Source: Thalassiosira profunda
Taxonomy: Eukaryota > Bacillariophyta > Thalassiosirophyceae > Thalassiosirales > Thalassiosiraceae
Direction of reading: 5' to 3'
Length of the DNA stretch: 11,832 bases
Assembly: GCA_036939355.1 (NCBI GenBank)
Contig: JALLAP010001539.1
Location: forward strand, 1 to 11,832
Under the pieces are notes generated by a model. It saw only the letters and a list, made by a program, of their open reading frames with translations. It had not been told where the DNA came from and searched no databases. Position numbers and translations under genes: made by a program. Shown here piece after piece: positions 1 to 7,822 of the stretch. Within the stretch, counting starts at the first letter, position 1. Every line of letters starts with the position of its first letter.

Positions 1-2
1 GG

Positions 3-1010
3 GCGTCGGAAAAGCCTTTGGGAAGCATCCACGGTGATCTGAACGTGATGGTCGTATGCGGCCTCAATGTATCCAATCCTGTCTACACGAAAAAGGAAAG
101 ATGGGCTGGAGGTCTTGAAACGCTGAAGGGCCCGATACCTCTTGCGTTTCAGATTAAGGGTTACGTTGAAGGAAAGATGGCAGAGCTGAGGGACATGCTT
201 CTATTGGACGGAAACGCTCTAGATGTCAGCGCGTCTTCATCTACTTCGATCGAATCGCAACCAGATTCCAACGTCTCTACAATCTTTTGGCTACACATCC
301 AAAAGACGGGCACTTCCTTGTTCAACACAATGTACCTTCACTTTTGCCCGAGAGTCATCGAGGATCCAGACTTCCTGGGATTCACCAAGCCGAAGCAGCT
401 GATGGACACGTACCTTCTCCAGAGGCACCCGCCTGAACAGTTCTGCGACAATGTTACATTCGTCAACAGGCACAGCACACATGGCCCCGGAGGTCATCAT
501 CCATATAGCGCCGACGAGAAGGGGAACGAGGAGTACCATTATTTTTCTATGTTTAGAGATCCCATGGAGAGGCTGCGTTCTGCCTTTTCCTTCCGGAATA
601 ACCCGGAGGGATCGCCGCATCTCAGCAGACTGAGAAACGGAAACATCTCCTTCGAGACGTACGTGAACGAGAGTCAAATCCCAAACTGTCAACTGAAGAT
701 GATCCTGGGGTACAAGTGCGATTCTTCTGTCGATCCCGGAAGGCTCAACGCGACCCTGGCGGTGGAACGGGCGAGCTCTCCCCGATTCTTCTTCGGCATT
801 ACGGATCGGTGGAACGAGAGCATCTGCCTGTTTCACTCTTGGTACGGAGGGAGGACGCAGCAGTACGAGCTGCAGAATAATAGGCCGACGAAGAGGATGG
901 AGCTGTCCGGGATCCCTTCGTACGCGTTTGCTGAAACTGATTTCTTCCGGGAAGTGGTCAAGATTTTTGATAGGAGACTCGAGGTAGCTGGTTGCAAAGC
1001 AGGTAGCTAA
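3..1010 (+). CDS. Sulfotransferase, PAPS-dependent, 5'-partial
   Basis: Probably transfers a sulfuryl group from PAPS to a carbohydrate or glycoprotein in the Golgi lumen. Seen: a 5'-phosphosulfate-binding loop HIQKTGTS (nt 294-317) and, about 80 residues on, a 3'-phosphate-binding motif RDPMERLRSAF (nt 555-587). This spacing fits the Sulfotransfer_2 / heparan-sulfate-sulfotransferase-like P-loop fold. Several NxS/T sites (near NVTF, NISF, NESQ, NATL) suit a lumenal protein. The frame stays open to the window edge and its first in-window ATG (nt 48) is internal-looking, so the true start, with any signal anchor, lies upstream. The stop is TAA at 1008-1010. The roughly 85 residues before the P-loop match no domain I recognise and may be a stem region. 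The acceptor substrate cannot be inferred. The gene is convergent with the RING gene, with only 50 bases between the stops. Confidence 0.78.
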   Translation, partial: ASEKPLGSIHGDLNVMVVCGLNVSNPVYTKKERWAGGLETLKGPIPLAFQIKGYVEGKMAELRDMLLLDGNALDVSASSSTSIESQPDSNVSTIFWLHIQKTGTSLFNTMYLHFCPRVIEDPDFLGFTKPKQLMDTYLLQRHPPEQFCDNVTFVNRHSTHGPGGHHPYSADEKGNEEYHYFSMFRDPMERLRSAFSFRNNPEGSPHLSRLRNGNISFETYVNESQIPNCQLKMILGYKCDSSVDPGRLNATLAVERASSPRFFFGITDRWNESICLFHSWYGGRTQQYELQNNRPTKRMELSGIPSYAFAETDFFREVVKIFDRRLEVAGCKAGS

Positions 1011-1060
1011 GCTTTTCCATCTCTCATCTGTTTCTGCTTCGTCGAACAGAAGCTGATCCC

Positions 1061-3476
1061 TCAAAACAATAGCAGGCACAAAATAACGAAGCAAGCCAGC
1101 ATCAGCAGCTGTGGATAGAATGGAGACAGATATTGAGCTGCTTGCTACATGAACAAACGCAGTAACTGCCCAACAACGTTCACTCACCAATCTCGACAAA
1201 AACTCCCTCGCCGTCGCCAGAGACGAGTCGTCGCCACTGAGACCGCCACTGCCAAGATCATTCGCATCTGCATTGGCATTCTGTTCCGAAGCGCGCCCGA
1301 TCCCGCCCAACCCACCATCGGAGCGATGCAGCTGTGGCACAGCCGGGGTGACCAGTTGCCCCGCTCCCATCCCTCCCGCCGTGGCCCGCGATGCAGCGAG
1401 GTTGTCCACTGCATCCACAATGCCTAGCAGCGCCGAGGTCAATCCTCCGTGGCGGTGGTGCTGGTTGGCGTACGCCCGGGAGAACGGGACGTGCCCCGGT
1501 GCCTGGCCCGACGGCGGCAGCCCACCCGCGAATGGATGTCCGGACGTCGGAGGGGTCAATGTTCGAGACTGATGCCGGGGGCGCAGTGCAACCCGGAAGG
1601 GAGAGGATGACGCTATGTTGGAGTGAGCTCGCTCGTTGAGATTGGGCTGAGAGACGTCTGGACGCCCGCCGAGTTGCCGACCCGGTGCATTTCTGGTGGC
1701 AGTGGTCGGGATCGGACGCGATGGCACTTCGGCCGATGATCCATTGCCTCTTCCATTACCACTGTCCTGCAAAGCGCTGCTGCTGTTGCGGTGAACGGGT
1801 GTATTGTGCATGCTCATGGCGCTGCCCCCGTGTTGATTCTGCTGAGTTCTCGTGGGCGATTCGCAAGTTGAAAGGTAGGGATCAGTTGACGACGAAGCCT
1901 GCGCTGTGGATTGCTGCTGCTGCCGTTTGGGCTCTTGTTGATTGGCACTGTCCGTATTGCGACGTCGATTCCTAAGGCCCAAATTTGCCATTGATGGGTC
2001 TTCCAACGAATCCAAAGCATCGCCGGGAGCAGTTGCTGCCGCGGAAGAAGCCGCAGCGGCAGACTCGGTAGCTGCGGCCGGCTCGGGTTCGTAGTCCACA
2101 TCCAACGAGTTGAGGGAGTCTCTGGATACACTGCCTCTGGTACTCTCGTCGCCCCTCGGCATCGTTCCTTCGTCTTCCAAAGATGCTGCAGCATCCTCTC
2201 CGTGGACGTGTATGTAAATGGGCACCACCGTGTCCACCGTGCACCCCGCCTTGCAAATGGGACAGCACCGCCGCTGCTCGTTGTACGGCCTCCCCGCCGG
2301 GTTGTACGGCCGATCGTGCTGCGGGTGGTTGTACGACGACGACAAGAAGTTGAGCCCTCCGGCGTTGTTGGAGGCCGGTGCCCCACCCCCAAAGGCGGCG
2401 CGGTATTCGCTCAGCAGCATGCCGGGCTGGAGCCACTGGTAGAGGCACGTCCAGCAGTAGAGGTGGCCGCAGCGGGTGACGACGGGGGCGTCGGACACGG
2501 TCTCGAGGCAGATGGCGCAGACGAAGCGATTGTCGCCGGCGACGATGCTTCCCCCGCCACTCTCGGCAGGCTTCGCCGCCGGCTTGCGATCGTCCTCGCC
2601 GTCTCCGAAGTTTGGCAGTGCCGCCGGTTTGCGATCGTCCTCCTTGTCCACATCTTCACCTACTCCACCCTCCATCCCCCGACCGGCCATCATCTCGTCG
2701 TACCGCTCCCGCAACTCAGCAACATTGTCGTGACACACGCCCCCAATATCTAAATGCAACACTTTCTCCGGCTCCGAGTACATGACCGCGATGCATTTCC
2801 TCCCCGCCAACTCCACATCGGGGTACGCCCAAACAAACCCCCGCGAGGTCAAAGTGTACTCGTCCTTATCGTGGGCAAAGCAGTGCACACGAGGATCTTT
2901 GATCATCTCTTTCAGCGCCGCCGTGTTCTTGGCGTGGGCCCACACCCCCTTCTGCCGCAGGAAATTGTACTCGATGGGGTACAGCGGGGCATCGTGGCCC
3001 AGGGCCCAGTTATCGGTCGCGGGATCGTGCCACGCGTCGACTTCCACGTCGAACCCCTGGGCGAGGGCGTCGAGGAGGTAGTGGGGCTGGTTTTCCTGGG
3101 AGGGGTTGGGGCCGCGGAGGTTGCCCCGGTGGGCGATGAAGCGCATCTGTCTGGGGGTGGCCTCTGTGGCCTCGGCTGAGGCGCCTGTTGCAATATTCGT
3201 ATTGCCGCGGTCATCATCGCCAGTGTCTCCCCGGGCATCTTCGCTGGTGACGTTCACAAAATCATCAGCGTCGTCGTCCTCTGCGGCGGCAGCGAGTGGC
3301 ATCAGACGTGCACCGTCCTCGCGCGGTGCACCGTCCTCATCGCGCGGCGATGCAGACGCGTCGCTCTCCATGAACGAGGAATTGGCGGCCGTCGTGGCGG
3401 TGCGCTGACTGGAGCTGGCGGTGCTGGTGAGGCGGGAGGGGGTGGGGTGCGGCGCCGCGAAGGGCAGCGGGTTCAT
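1061..3476 (-). CDS. GDPD-like domain fused to RNF5/RMA-type RING E3 ligase with C-terminal membrane anchor (2 exons)
   Basis: Predicted 778 residues: exon 1 is 3476-1188 (763 codons) and exon 2 is 1108-1061 (15 codons plus TGA). Residues 1-110 are acidic and low-complexity. Residues 111 to about 260 resemble short glycerophosphodiester phosphodiesterase-like TIM-barrel proteins, with HRG 116-118, ENQ 128-130, EVD 145-147, GHD 160-162, a HAKN segment near 181 and a YTLTSRGFVWAYP segment near 207. Residues 320-408 are a C3HC4 RING: C320, C323, C336, H338, C341, C344, C405, C408. CGHLYCWTCLYQWL and CPICKAG followed by VVPIY are typical of RNF5/RNF185/RMA ligases of ER protein quality control, but about 60 residues separate C344 from C405. 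A long Q/S/A/G-rich linker follows. The spliced tail LLMLACFVILCLLLF is a tail anchor. The ATG context is AACAATG. The fusion is read from one continuous frame. Whether the GDPD part is catalytic or ligand-binding is unknown. Confidence 0.8.
1109..1187 (-). other. 79-base spliceosomal intron of the GDPD-RING gene
   Basis: The donor is TTG|GTGAGTG at 1187 and the acceptor is TTCTATCCACAG|CTG ending at 1109. The phase is 0. Removing it converts an open frame that would run antisense across the sulfotransferase into a short exon encoding a hydrophobic tail that ends LCLLLF-stop. That tail is the expected C-terminus of RNF5/RMA-type ligases. The 79-base intron has no stop in the upstream frame, so retention would not cause early termination. 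Confidence 0.85.
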
Positions 3477-3685
3477 TGTTCGGCTCTCAGGGGAGAAGGA
3501 GGAGATCTGAGACTGCTCGCTTTTGCTAGAGGTTAACTACCTTCACGTAAGTACGTAAATAGGTTGAGGACGGAGGGACGGAGGTGAGCAGAGGGTCTAG
3601 AGGGAGCCTAGTGTAGAGCAGATAGAGCGAGGAGGAGGAGCGCTGAGCCAGCACATCATCGCACATCGATCAACATCACCCTAAG

Positions 3686-3767
3686 GTATCTACTAGCGGC
3701 CCGCCAAAGCGGCGGCGGCGCAGCCCTTCGGGGCGCCGATGCGCCCGGCCCTCTGATCCCTCTCTAG
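3686..3767 (+). other. Candidate 82-base intron in the protease 5' leader
   Basis: The donor candidate is CCTAAG|GTATCT at 3686, and the acceptor candidate is CCCTCTCTAG|GC ending at 3767, with a CTGAT branch-like sequence at 3752-3756. The length is close to the 79-base intron of the neighbouring gene. It encloses a strong GC hairpin: GGCGCA 3717-3722 pairs with TGCGCC 3740-3745, and GCCC/GGGC are capped by a TTCG tetraloop at 3727-3730. No coding constraint supports this intron, so it is tentative. Confidence 0.3.
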
Positions 3768-3848
3768 GCGGGTGTGGGCCTCAAAAGAGAAGTTGATAGT
3801 TGCAAGACCACGAGCACGAGAATACATCGCACATCAGCAGCATGTCGA

Positions 3849-3886
3849 AGACTTGATCTTGAACGTCAGACTTGATCTTGGACGCG
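3849..3886 (+). repeat. Two-copy 19-base tandem repeat in the protease leader
   Basis: AGACTTGATCTTGAACGTC (3849-3867) is followed directly by a second copy at 3868-3886 that differs at three positions. A short uORF, ATG TCG AAG ACT TGA (3842-3856), ends inside the first copy. The repeat may be leader sequence or a binding site. No function is assigned. Confidence 0.6.
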
Positions 3887-3917
3887 ATTATTTGGCAAGA
3901 GCAGGAGTACAAACAAA

Positions 3918-3974
3918 ATGGCGGCGGCTGCTCCTGCCGCGGCGGGCATAAAATTGCCGCGATACGAACGATAA
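3918..3974 (+). CDS. uORF, 18 codons, ending one base before the protease ATG
   Basis: An ATG in good context (ACAAAATGG) opens a frame of 18 codons, alanine-rich then basic (begins MAAAAPAAAG and ends PRYER). It stops at TAA 3972-3974. The protease ATG starts at 3976, in a different frame. If the transcript includes this region, the uORF would be met first and the protease would depend on leaky scanning or reinitiation. A transcription start between 3920 and 3975 would remove it. Confidence 0.35.
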   Translation: MAAAAPAAAGIKLPRYER

Positions 3975-3975
3975 T

Positions 3976-5484
3976 ATGAGTGCATCGCCGCCAGAAACGA
4001 TCGACTGCAAGAGCTTCAATGGCTCCGTGATGGCCGCTGACCCTCCGCCCATCACCCCTCCGCCCGCCGATGCTGCGGCCAAAGAACAAGAAATCCAACA
4101 CGACCACAAAACTGCCAGCGGAATACGGAAATACCTGACGCTCTCCAACCTGTTCTACGTCTACATGCTGTATGAAATGCTGCCATTCGGGGGCAAGAAG
4201 GCCGACGACGCACGCCAAACGACGACGATGTCGATGCCCACGGTCCAGCAACACTTCCTGTTTGAGCCCGTGGGCTACGCGCCGACGGTGGCCATTTCTG
4301 CGCCTCCCGTCGCTCCCAAATCAAAGCAGCGGGGATCTGGGGCCGGCAGCGTCTACCGCGGGTACTACGCGAAGGATAAGCTCGCCCTGTCTGCGGCCCT
4401 CCGCTCGATTCCTTCCCAGCCGACACTTGGGGCGATGCACGATGCGACATCTGGCCATTCCAGCAGCAAAGTTTGCCAATCGGAAACGAACGCGACGCCG
4501 ACTGGTTCACTGGGCACGGAAGAGTTTGACGACGAGCCTGTGGTGTGCAGCGACGAAACCATTGCAACATCAGAGGCAAGCGTTCCGAAGGCTACCTTTC
4601 GCTCGGCGCTGTCGTCGTCGGTCATCGTCCTGGACCTATCACTGAACGGCAATCCAACGAAGGAGATTGCCTGGGTCCGCTCCGCCGTGGCCTTCCTCCT
4701 CGGCACCGTTCGCGAAAGCCGGGGCGGCCGCCTCGAGGTCCTCGTGAAGCTCGAATCGAATGGGGGGTCGGTGCATCACTACGGTCTCCTGTCGGAGCAG
4801 TTCCGCCGCCTCCGGCAGGAGCCCAACGTCACGTTGACGGTCGCCTGCGACCTCGCCTGCCTGAGCGGGGGATACCTCGCGGCGGCGGTGGCCACCCCCG
4901 GACAGCTGCTGGCGTCGCCGTTCGCGGCCTTGGGGTCGATTGGGGTCGTTTCCGGTTCGAATTCCCTGGACCTGCGGGAGGTGATGGCAGCGCACGGGAT
5001 CCGGGAAGTGCGCGTCCAGAGCGGGGCACGAAAGCCGGCGGCAGGGCTCCTGGGGGGAATGACGGACGAGGAGCTTCGCTACGCGCAGGAGCGGTCGGAC
5101 GCCACCCACAGGGTCTTTCGCGATCACGTCCAGCGGTGGCGGGGCGATGCTGTCCGGGACATTGACTTCGTTGCAAGCGGAGACCATTGGCTGGGCGTCG
5201 ACGCCCTGGACCATGGGCTGGTGGACAGGCTCACCACATCGGACGAATACATCGACGGGAAGATCGGCGACGGTTTCAGCGTCATCCGCATGAAGGAGCA
5301 TGCATCGAAGAAAACGGGGCTCCTGGGAGGAGACGCTGGCGGAAAATCGTGGTTTTGGACAATCTTCGACTGGCTCTTTCCCGTCGAAGCCACTGGCGAC
5401 CAACAGGCGTTTGTGGGAAGAGTCGATCCTTCTCTTTCCCTCGCTTTGCGCTTGTTGCGAGACTATCTATCCGAGTTGGAGTAG
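3976..5484 (+). CDS. SohB/SppA-like serine protease, peptidase family S49
   Basis: Predicted 502 residues. Members of S49 are membrane-associated Ser/Lys-dyad proteases that degrade signal peptides and other membrane fragments. Residues from about 212 to 440 follow bacterial SohB closely: LESNGGSVHHYGLLSEQ (259-275), ACLSGGYLAA with nucleophile candidate S297, SPFAALGSIGVV (314-325), QSGARK with general-base candidate K353, a helix with DATHRVFRDHVQR, then SGDHWLG and a GLVDRLTTSDEYI segment. The Ser-Lys spacing of 56 is close to the 52 I count for E. coli SohB. Residues 52-72 form a short hydrophobic stretch (YVYMLYEMLP core) that could anchor the enzyme. The first 210 residues are longer than in bacterial SohB and low in conservation signals. 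I do not see a clear plastid-targeting presequence. The ATG context is ATAATATG (A at -3). Bacterial or endosymbiotic ancestry is likely. The compartment is unresolved. Confidence 0.85.
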   Translation: MSASPPETIDCKSFNGSVMAADPPPITPPPADAAAKEQEIQHDHKTASGIRKYLTLSNLFYVYMLYEMLPFGGKKADDARQTTTMSMPTVQQHFLFEPVGYAPTVAISAPPVAPKSKQRGSGAGSVYRGYYAKDKLALSAALRSIPSQPTLGAMHDATSGHSSSKVCQSETNATPTGSLGTEEFDDEPVVCSDETIATSEASVPKATFRSALSSSVIVLDLSLNGNPTKEIAWVRSAVAFLLGTVRESRGGRLEVLVKLESNGGSVHHYGLLSEQFRRLRQEPNVTLTVACDLACLSGGYLAAAVATPGQLLASPFAALGSIGVVSGSNSLDLREVMAAHGIREVRVQSGARKPAAGLLGGMTDEELRYAQERSDATHRVFRDHVQRWRGDAVRDIDFVASGDHWLGVDALDHGLVDRLTTSDEYIDGKIGDGFSVIRMKEHASKKTGLLGGDAGGKSWFWTIFDWLFPVEATGDQQAFVGRVDPSLSLALRLLRDYLSELE

Positions 5485-5789
5485 ATAGTGCATCGAAAAT
5501 GACTTCATGCTTGTTTATCCCACACAGAGCATCTTATTAGTATCCTCTTCTATCTTTAGCACTGCTGGCTCTTCTCTCCCTCCTCCAGAGATACCTGTGT
5601 ACTCAACCGCCTCGCGGAGTTCGTCATTGCGCGGATTTCTTCGTCANTCTCCCTCCTCCAGAGATACCTGTGTACTCAACCGCCTCGCGGAGTTCGTCAT
5701 TGCGCGGATTTCTTCGTCACTTGCTCGATGGCCAACTCTGGCATGCCGGTGCGAGTTTTCTCTTCCTCGTGTTTGCTTCGCGCCCTCTT
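5485..5789. other. Convergent 3' intergenic region with assembly duplication
   Basis: This lies between the protease stop (TAG 5482-5484) and the LRR gene stop on the other strand (TGA 5792-5790). Nearly half is the 72-base duplication around the N at 5647. After collapsing it, about 230 bases remain, which should hold both 3' UTRs. I see no further gene, RNA or obvious poly(A) signal. Confidence 0.6.
5575..5719. repeat. Exact 72-base direct duplication around a single N (probable assembly artefact)
   Basis: Positions 5575-5646 and 5648-5719 are identical by eye and separated only by the N at 5647. Copy length and layout equal those of the second duplication at 6425-6569, which argues for unmerged contig ends rather than a biological repeat. 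Confidence 0.9.
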
Positions 5790-7290
5790 TCATGGAGTCC
5801 ACAAAAGCGAATGCCGCCGCTTCATTCCCCTCGTCTGCGCGGATGTCGTGTTCAAGCCCAGAATGCTGTGGATGGTCAAATTCGGCATGCCTCGGATGAA
5901 TTGATAGATGGCTTCGAGTTTCCTCTTCCGATTGCATTCCTGGCTTTCTATCCAATAGTAAGCAGCTCTCTCGCACCACTGAATGACGGACGGCAGCACC
6001 TTCAAGTCCCACTCGAATAGCGGCTGCATGTCAATGTCGTCCTGGTGGTTCAGGATTTTCGTCAATGCAACTCTCTTCTTGACACTGTCATGATTTAGCC
6101 TCAATGAGATCTCCAAGTTGCGAGGCAGAGGCAAACTCCACCTGCGCCGCGATTCCAGACACTGAAGTGTGTGATTGGACAGGAATGTGCTGTTGGCGCT
6201 GGTTGCATCGCAGAGAACTGTCGAGAATGCCGCCCACCCCTTTGACGTAATGTTTGGGTTGGAATCAAGATATAACTGCTCCAGCCTGCTGTTGGGTGCC
6301 AGAGCATTTGCAATGATCGTCGCACTTTCATCGTTGATGCCATTTTCCCGGAGGTTGAGTTGTTGCAGGGTGGAGTTGGGATCCTCCAACAAAGCTGCTA
6401 CAGCTCTCCATCCTCTAACTGCGATTGAGGGACTTCGAGACAGATCCAAATGCCTCAAGGCTCCGCAATGAGCAAGGGCATCCACCAGGGCCTCTANTTG
6501 AGGGACTTCGAGACAGATCCAAATGCCTCAAGGCTCCGCAATGAGCAAGGGCATCCACCAGGGCCTCTAGCCCCGAGTCACCGATGACGTTATTGGAAAG
6601 AGTAAGCCGCCGCATTCCAGCTGATTGCCGCAGCAGACCCGCCAAGGCTGTGCAAGTATTTCTCCCCAATGAAAAGCGCCGATAGGTGAGCTCTTCCAGC
6701 TGCGGGTGCATCTTCAATGCCTCAATGTTGTCGATGATAGTCTCTTCGTGATCATATCGATCCCCATCGGAAAGGCCACTGATGCAATATCTTTTCAAGG
6801 AATTGCCTGCCTTCAGAGCCAATGAGAGCGACCGGTATTGCTCAACATCCATCTGGACTCCGCTCACTTCAAATGTGTCCAAACTTGGGCTGTCTCTGAT
6901 GAACGGCGCCAGCATCTGGGAGAAACCGCATGGAATGTGCAACCCCCCAAAAATAAATACCTTCCGAATCGACTGGTTGTTCTGAAGTCCACGAAGCAAC
7001 GGCCCGAAGACATCCACGTCAAACTCTCCCAAACCCTCAAGGCAGAGTTCTCTAACTTTCGTGCATCTCCCCAGACAATGCCCCAGCACGCCCATGCTCC
7101 GGGCGTCCTCGATGATGTACGCGTTGCCAGCACGACCAAATGCACCAGGACGATCTCGAACAAACAAAGTATCAAACAAAGTATGCTCGTCGTTATCCCT
7201 CAGCCGACGAAGAATCTTAGCGTTGACGTCGTCAGACGTGACGTCGGAGATATTCAACGCCCCGTAATCCACCGCCGAGGAGGCACTCAT
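5790..7290 (-). CDS. RNI-type leucine-rich-repeat protein, frame broken by an assembly duplication
   Basis: Two overlapping minus-strand frames meet in the 72-base duplication around the N at 6497. Removing 73 bases (one copy plus N) joins them without a shift into 475 codons. The start at 7290 (MSASSAVDYGALN) is chosen because the paralogue at 10779 begins in the same way (MSGSSTAAEDYAAL). Residues from about 80 to 340 hold LRR units of the ribonuclease-inhibitor type, with cores such as LTLSNNVIGDSGLEAL, LRHLDLSRSPS, LQQLNLRENGINDES and LEQLYLDSNPNI. The C-terminal part is not leucine-patterned and contains a tryptophan/aromatic helix region (WDLKVLPSVIQW). Such proteins usually bind other proteins. 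No specific partner is visible. No signal peptide or membrane helix is seen in the chosen model. The last 40 residues are uncertain because another frame is also open there. Confidence 0.75.
6425..6569. repeat. Exact 72-base direct duplication around a single N inside the LRR gene (probable assembly artefact)
   Basis: Positions 6425-6496 and 6498-6569 are identical, with N at 6497. The insert of 73 bases is not a multiple of three and splits the LRR gene into two apparent frames. Both frames contain the same DALAHCGALRHLDLSRSPS segment, and the paralogue at 10779 has this segment only once. Collapsing the duplication restores the frame. Confidence 0.92.
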
Positions 7291-7822
7291 CAGGTTGTTT
7301 GGTTTGGTTTTGGTCCACGTATTGAAATGCGGCTGCAGGCGCCCAATTCTAATAAAACAGACGCCGACGGCCGAGCTCAAACTGAGACTCGCCACGAGTT
7401 GTGCCTCTGCTTCCGCAGCGCTTCGGTGCAGGAGCAGCGGAACGATCGATAGGAGGGGGGGCAGCAGCCGCAGGGAGCTGGCGCTGGCGCTGGGCGGGGG
7501 CGCGGGGGAGAGGGCGGAGGGCGGAGGCAGGAGACAGGAGAGAAATGCCGCTGGCGGGACTTGGACTGAACCTCTTGCTTGTCTAGAGCGGGCTTGAGCG
7601 GGCAACCCGTGACTCACCTGAACCACAACGCCCTGCCTCAAGCTCCCGCTCGCTCCCATCGCGGTTGCTTGGTGCCTCCCAGCGGCGCGCAACGCCCAGC
7701 CTCCTCGCCCCGCCTGTCATCTCCTCTGTGACGGCGGCGCTCTCCATTTTTTGGCCCCGTCGCATTAGCAAATCTGCATACGCGGCGGCGTTGTCGCGAA
7801 TAACCCAACCCCACAAAAAATA
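7291..7822. promoter_or_regulatory. Divergent promoter and leaders between LRR gene 1 and the RIN13-like gene
   Basis: This stretch of 532 bases lies between divergent start codons. The minus-strand frame of the LRR gene stays open upstream to an ATG at 7692. The added sequence is P/S/A/L-rich low complexity, has no counterpart in the paralogue, and is better read as leader plus intron. On the + strand a purine-rich, GC-rich block at 7455-7555 precedes the RIN13-like leader, which ends CCACAAAAAATA before its ATG. No TATA box is recognised. Confidence 0.5.
7333..7617 (-). other. Candidate leader intron of LRR gene 1
   Basis: A canonical donor CAG|GTGAGTC begins at 7617. Two acceptors are possible: CGCCTGCAG ending at 7333 (intron 285 bases, in frame with the LRR start) and the pyrimidine-richer TCTGTTTTATTAG ending at 7349. 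The paralogue also has a GTGAGT donor and an AG acceptor just before its ATG. If an upstream ATG (7692 or 7659) is used with the 7333 acceptor, about 38 extra N-terminal residues would be added before the chosen Met. Confidence 0.4.

Larger units (their letters stand above)
3477..3975. promoter_or_regulatory. Divergent promoter and leader region between the RING gene and the S49 protease gene
   Basis: About 500 bases lie between two divergent start codons, so both promoters and both 5' leaders should be here. I see no convincing TATA box. Visible elements are ACGTAA twice in 14 bases (3545-3558, containing the palindrome TACGTA), purine-rich stretches on the + strand at 3570-3645, a GC-rich hairpin (3717-3745), a two-copy tandem repeat and two uORFs near the protease start. 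Transcription starts cannot be placed from sequence alone. Confidence 0.55.

Noticed and set aside
291..1060. Minus-strand extension of the RING frame, antisense to the sulfotransferase, as normal coding sequence
   Set aside because: A canonical 79-base intron just before it leads to a family-typical hydrophobic C-terminus. The extension has no domain and mirrors a conserved sulfotransferase on the other strand. It is kept only as a possible retained-intron isoform.
4944..4966. GGTTCGAATTCC, resembling a tRNA T-loop
   Set aside because: It lies inside the conserved S49 protease coding region and no matching acceptor stem or D-arm surrounds it.
5644..6012. Second minus-strand frame over the 3' end of LRR gene 1
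   Set aside because: It overlaps the LRR frame, begins inside conserved LRR-gene sequence and runs into the N. It could matter only if the true LRR C-terminus is reached by a frame change, for which I see no splice sites.
7225..7250. TGACGTC-like palindrome resembling CO2/cAMP-responsive elements of diatoms
   Set aside because: It falls inside LRR coding sequence (ISDVTSDDVNA) and is explained by the codons.
7291..7692. Minus-strand N-terminal extension of LRR gene 1 starting at 7692
   Set aside because: The added 134 residues are low-complexity P/S/A/L, have no match in the paralogue and contain a strong donor and acceptors. They were treated as leader and intron.
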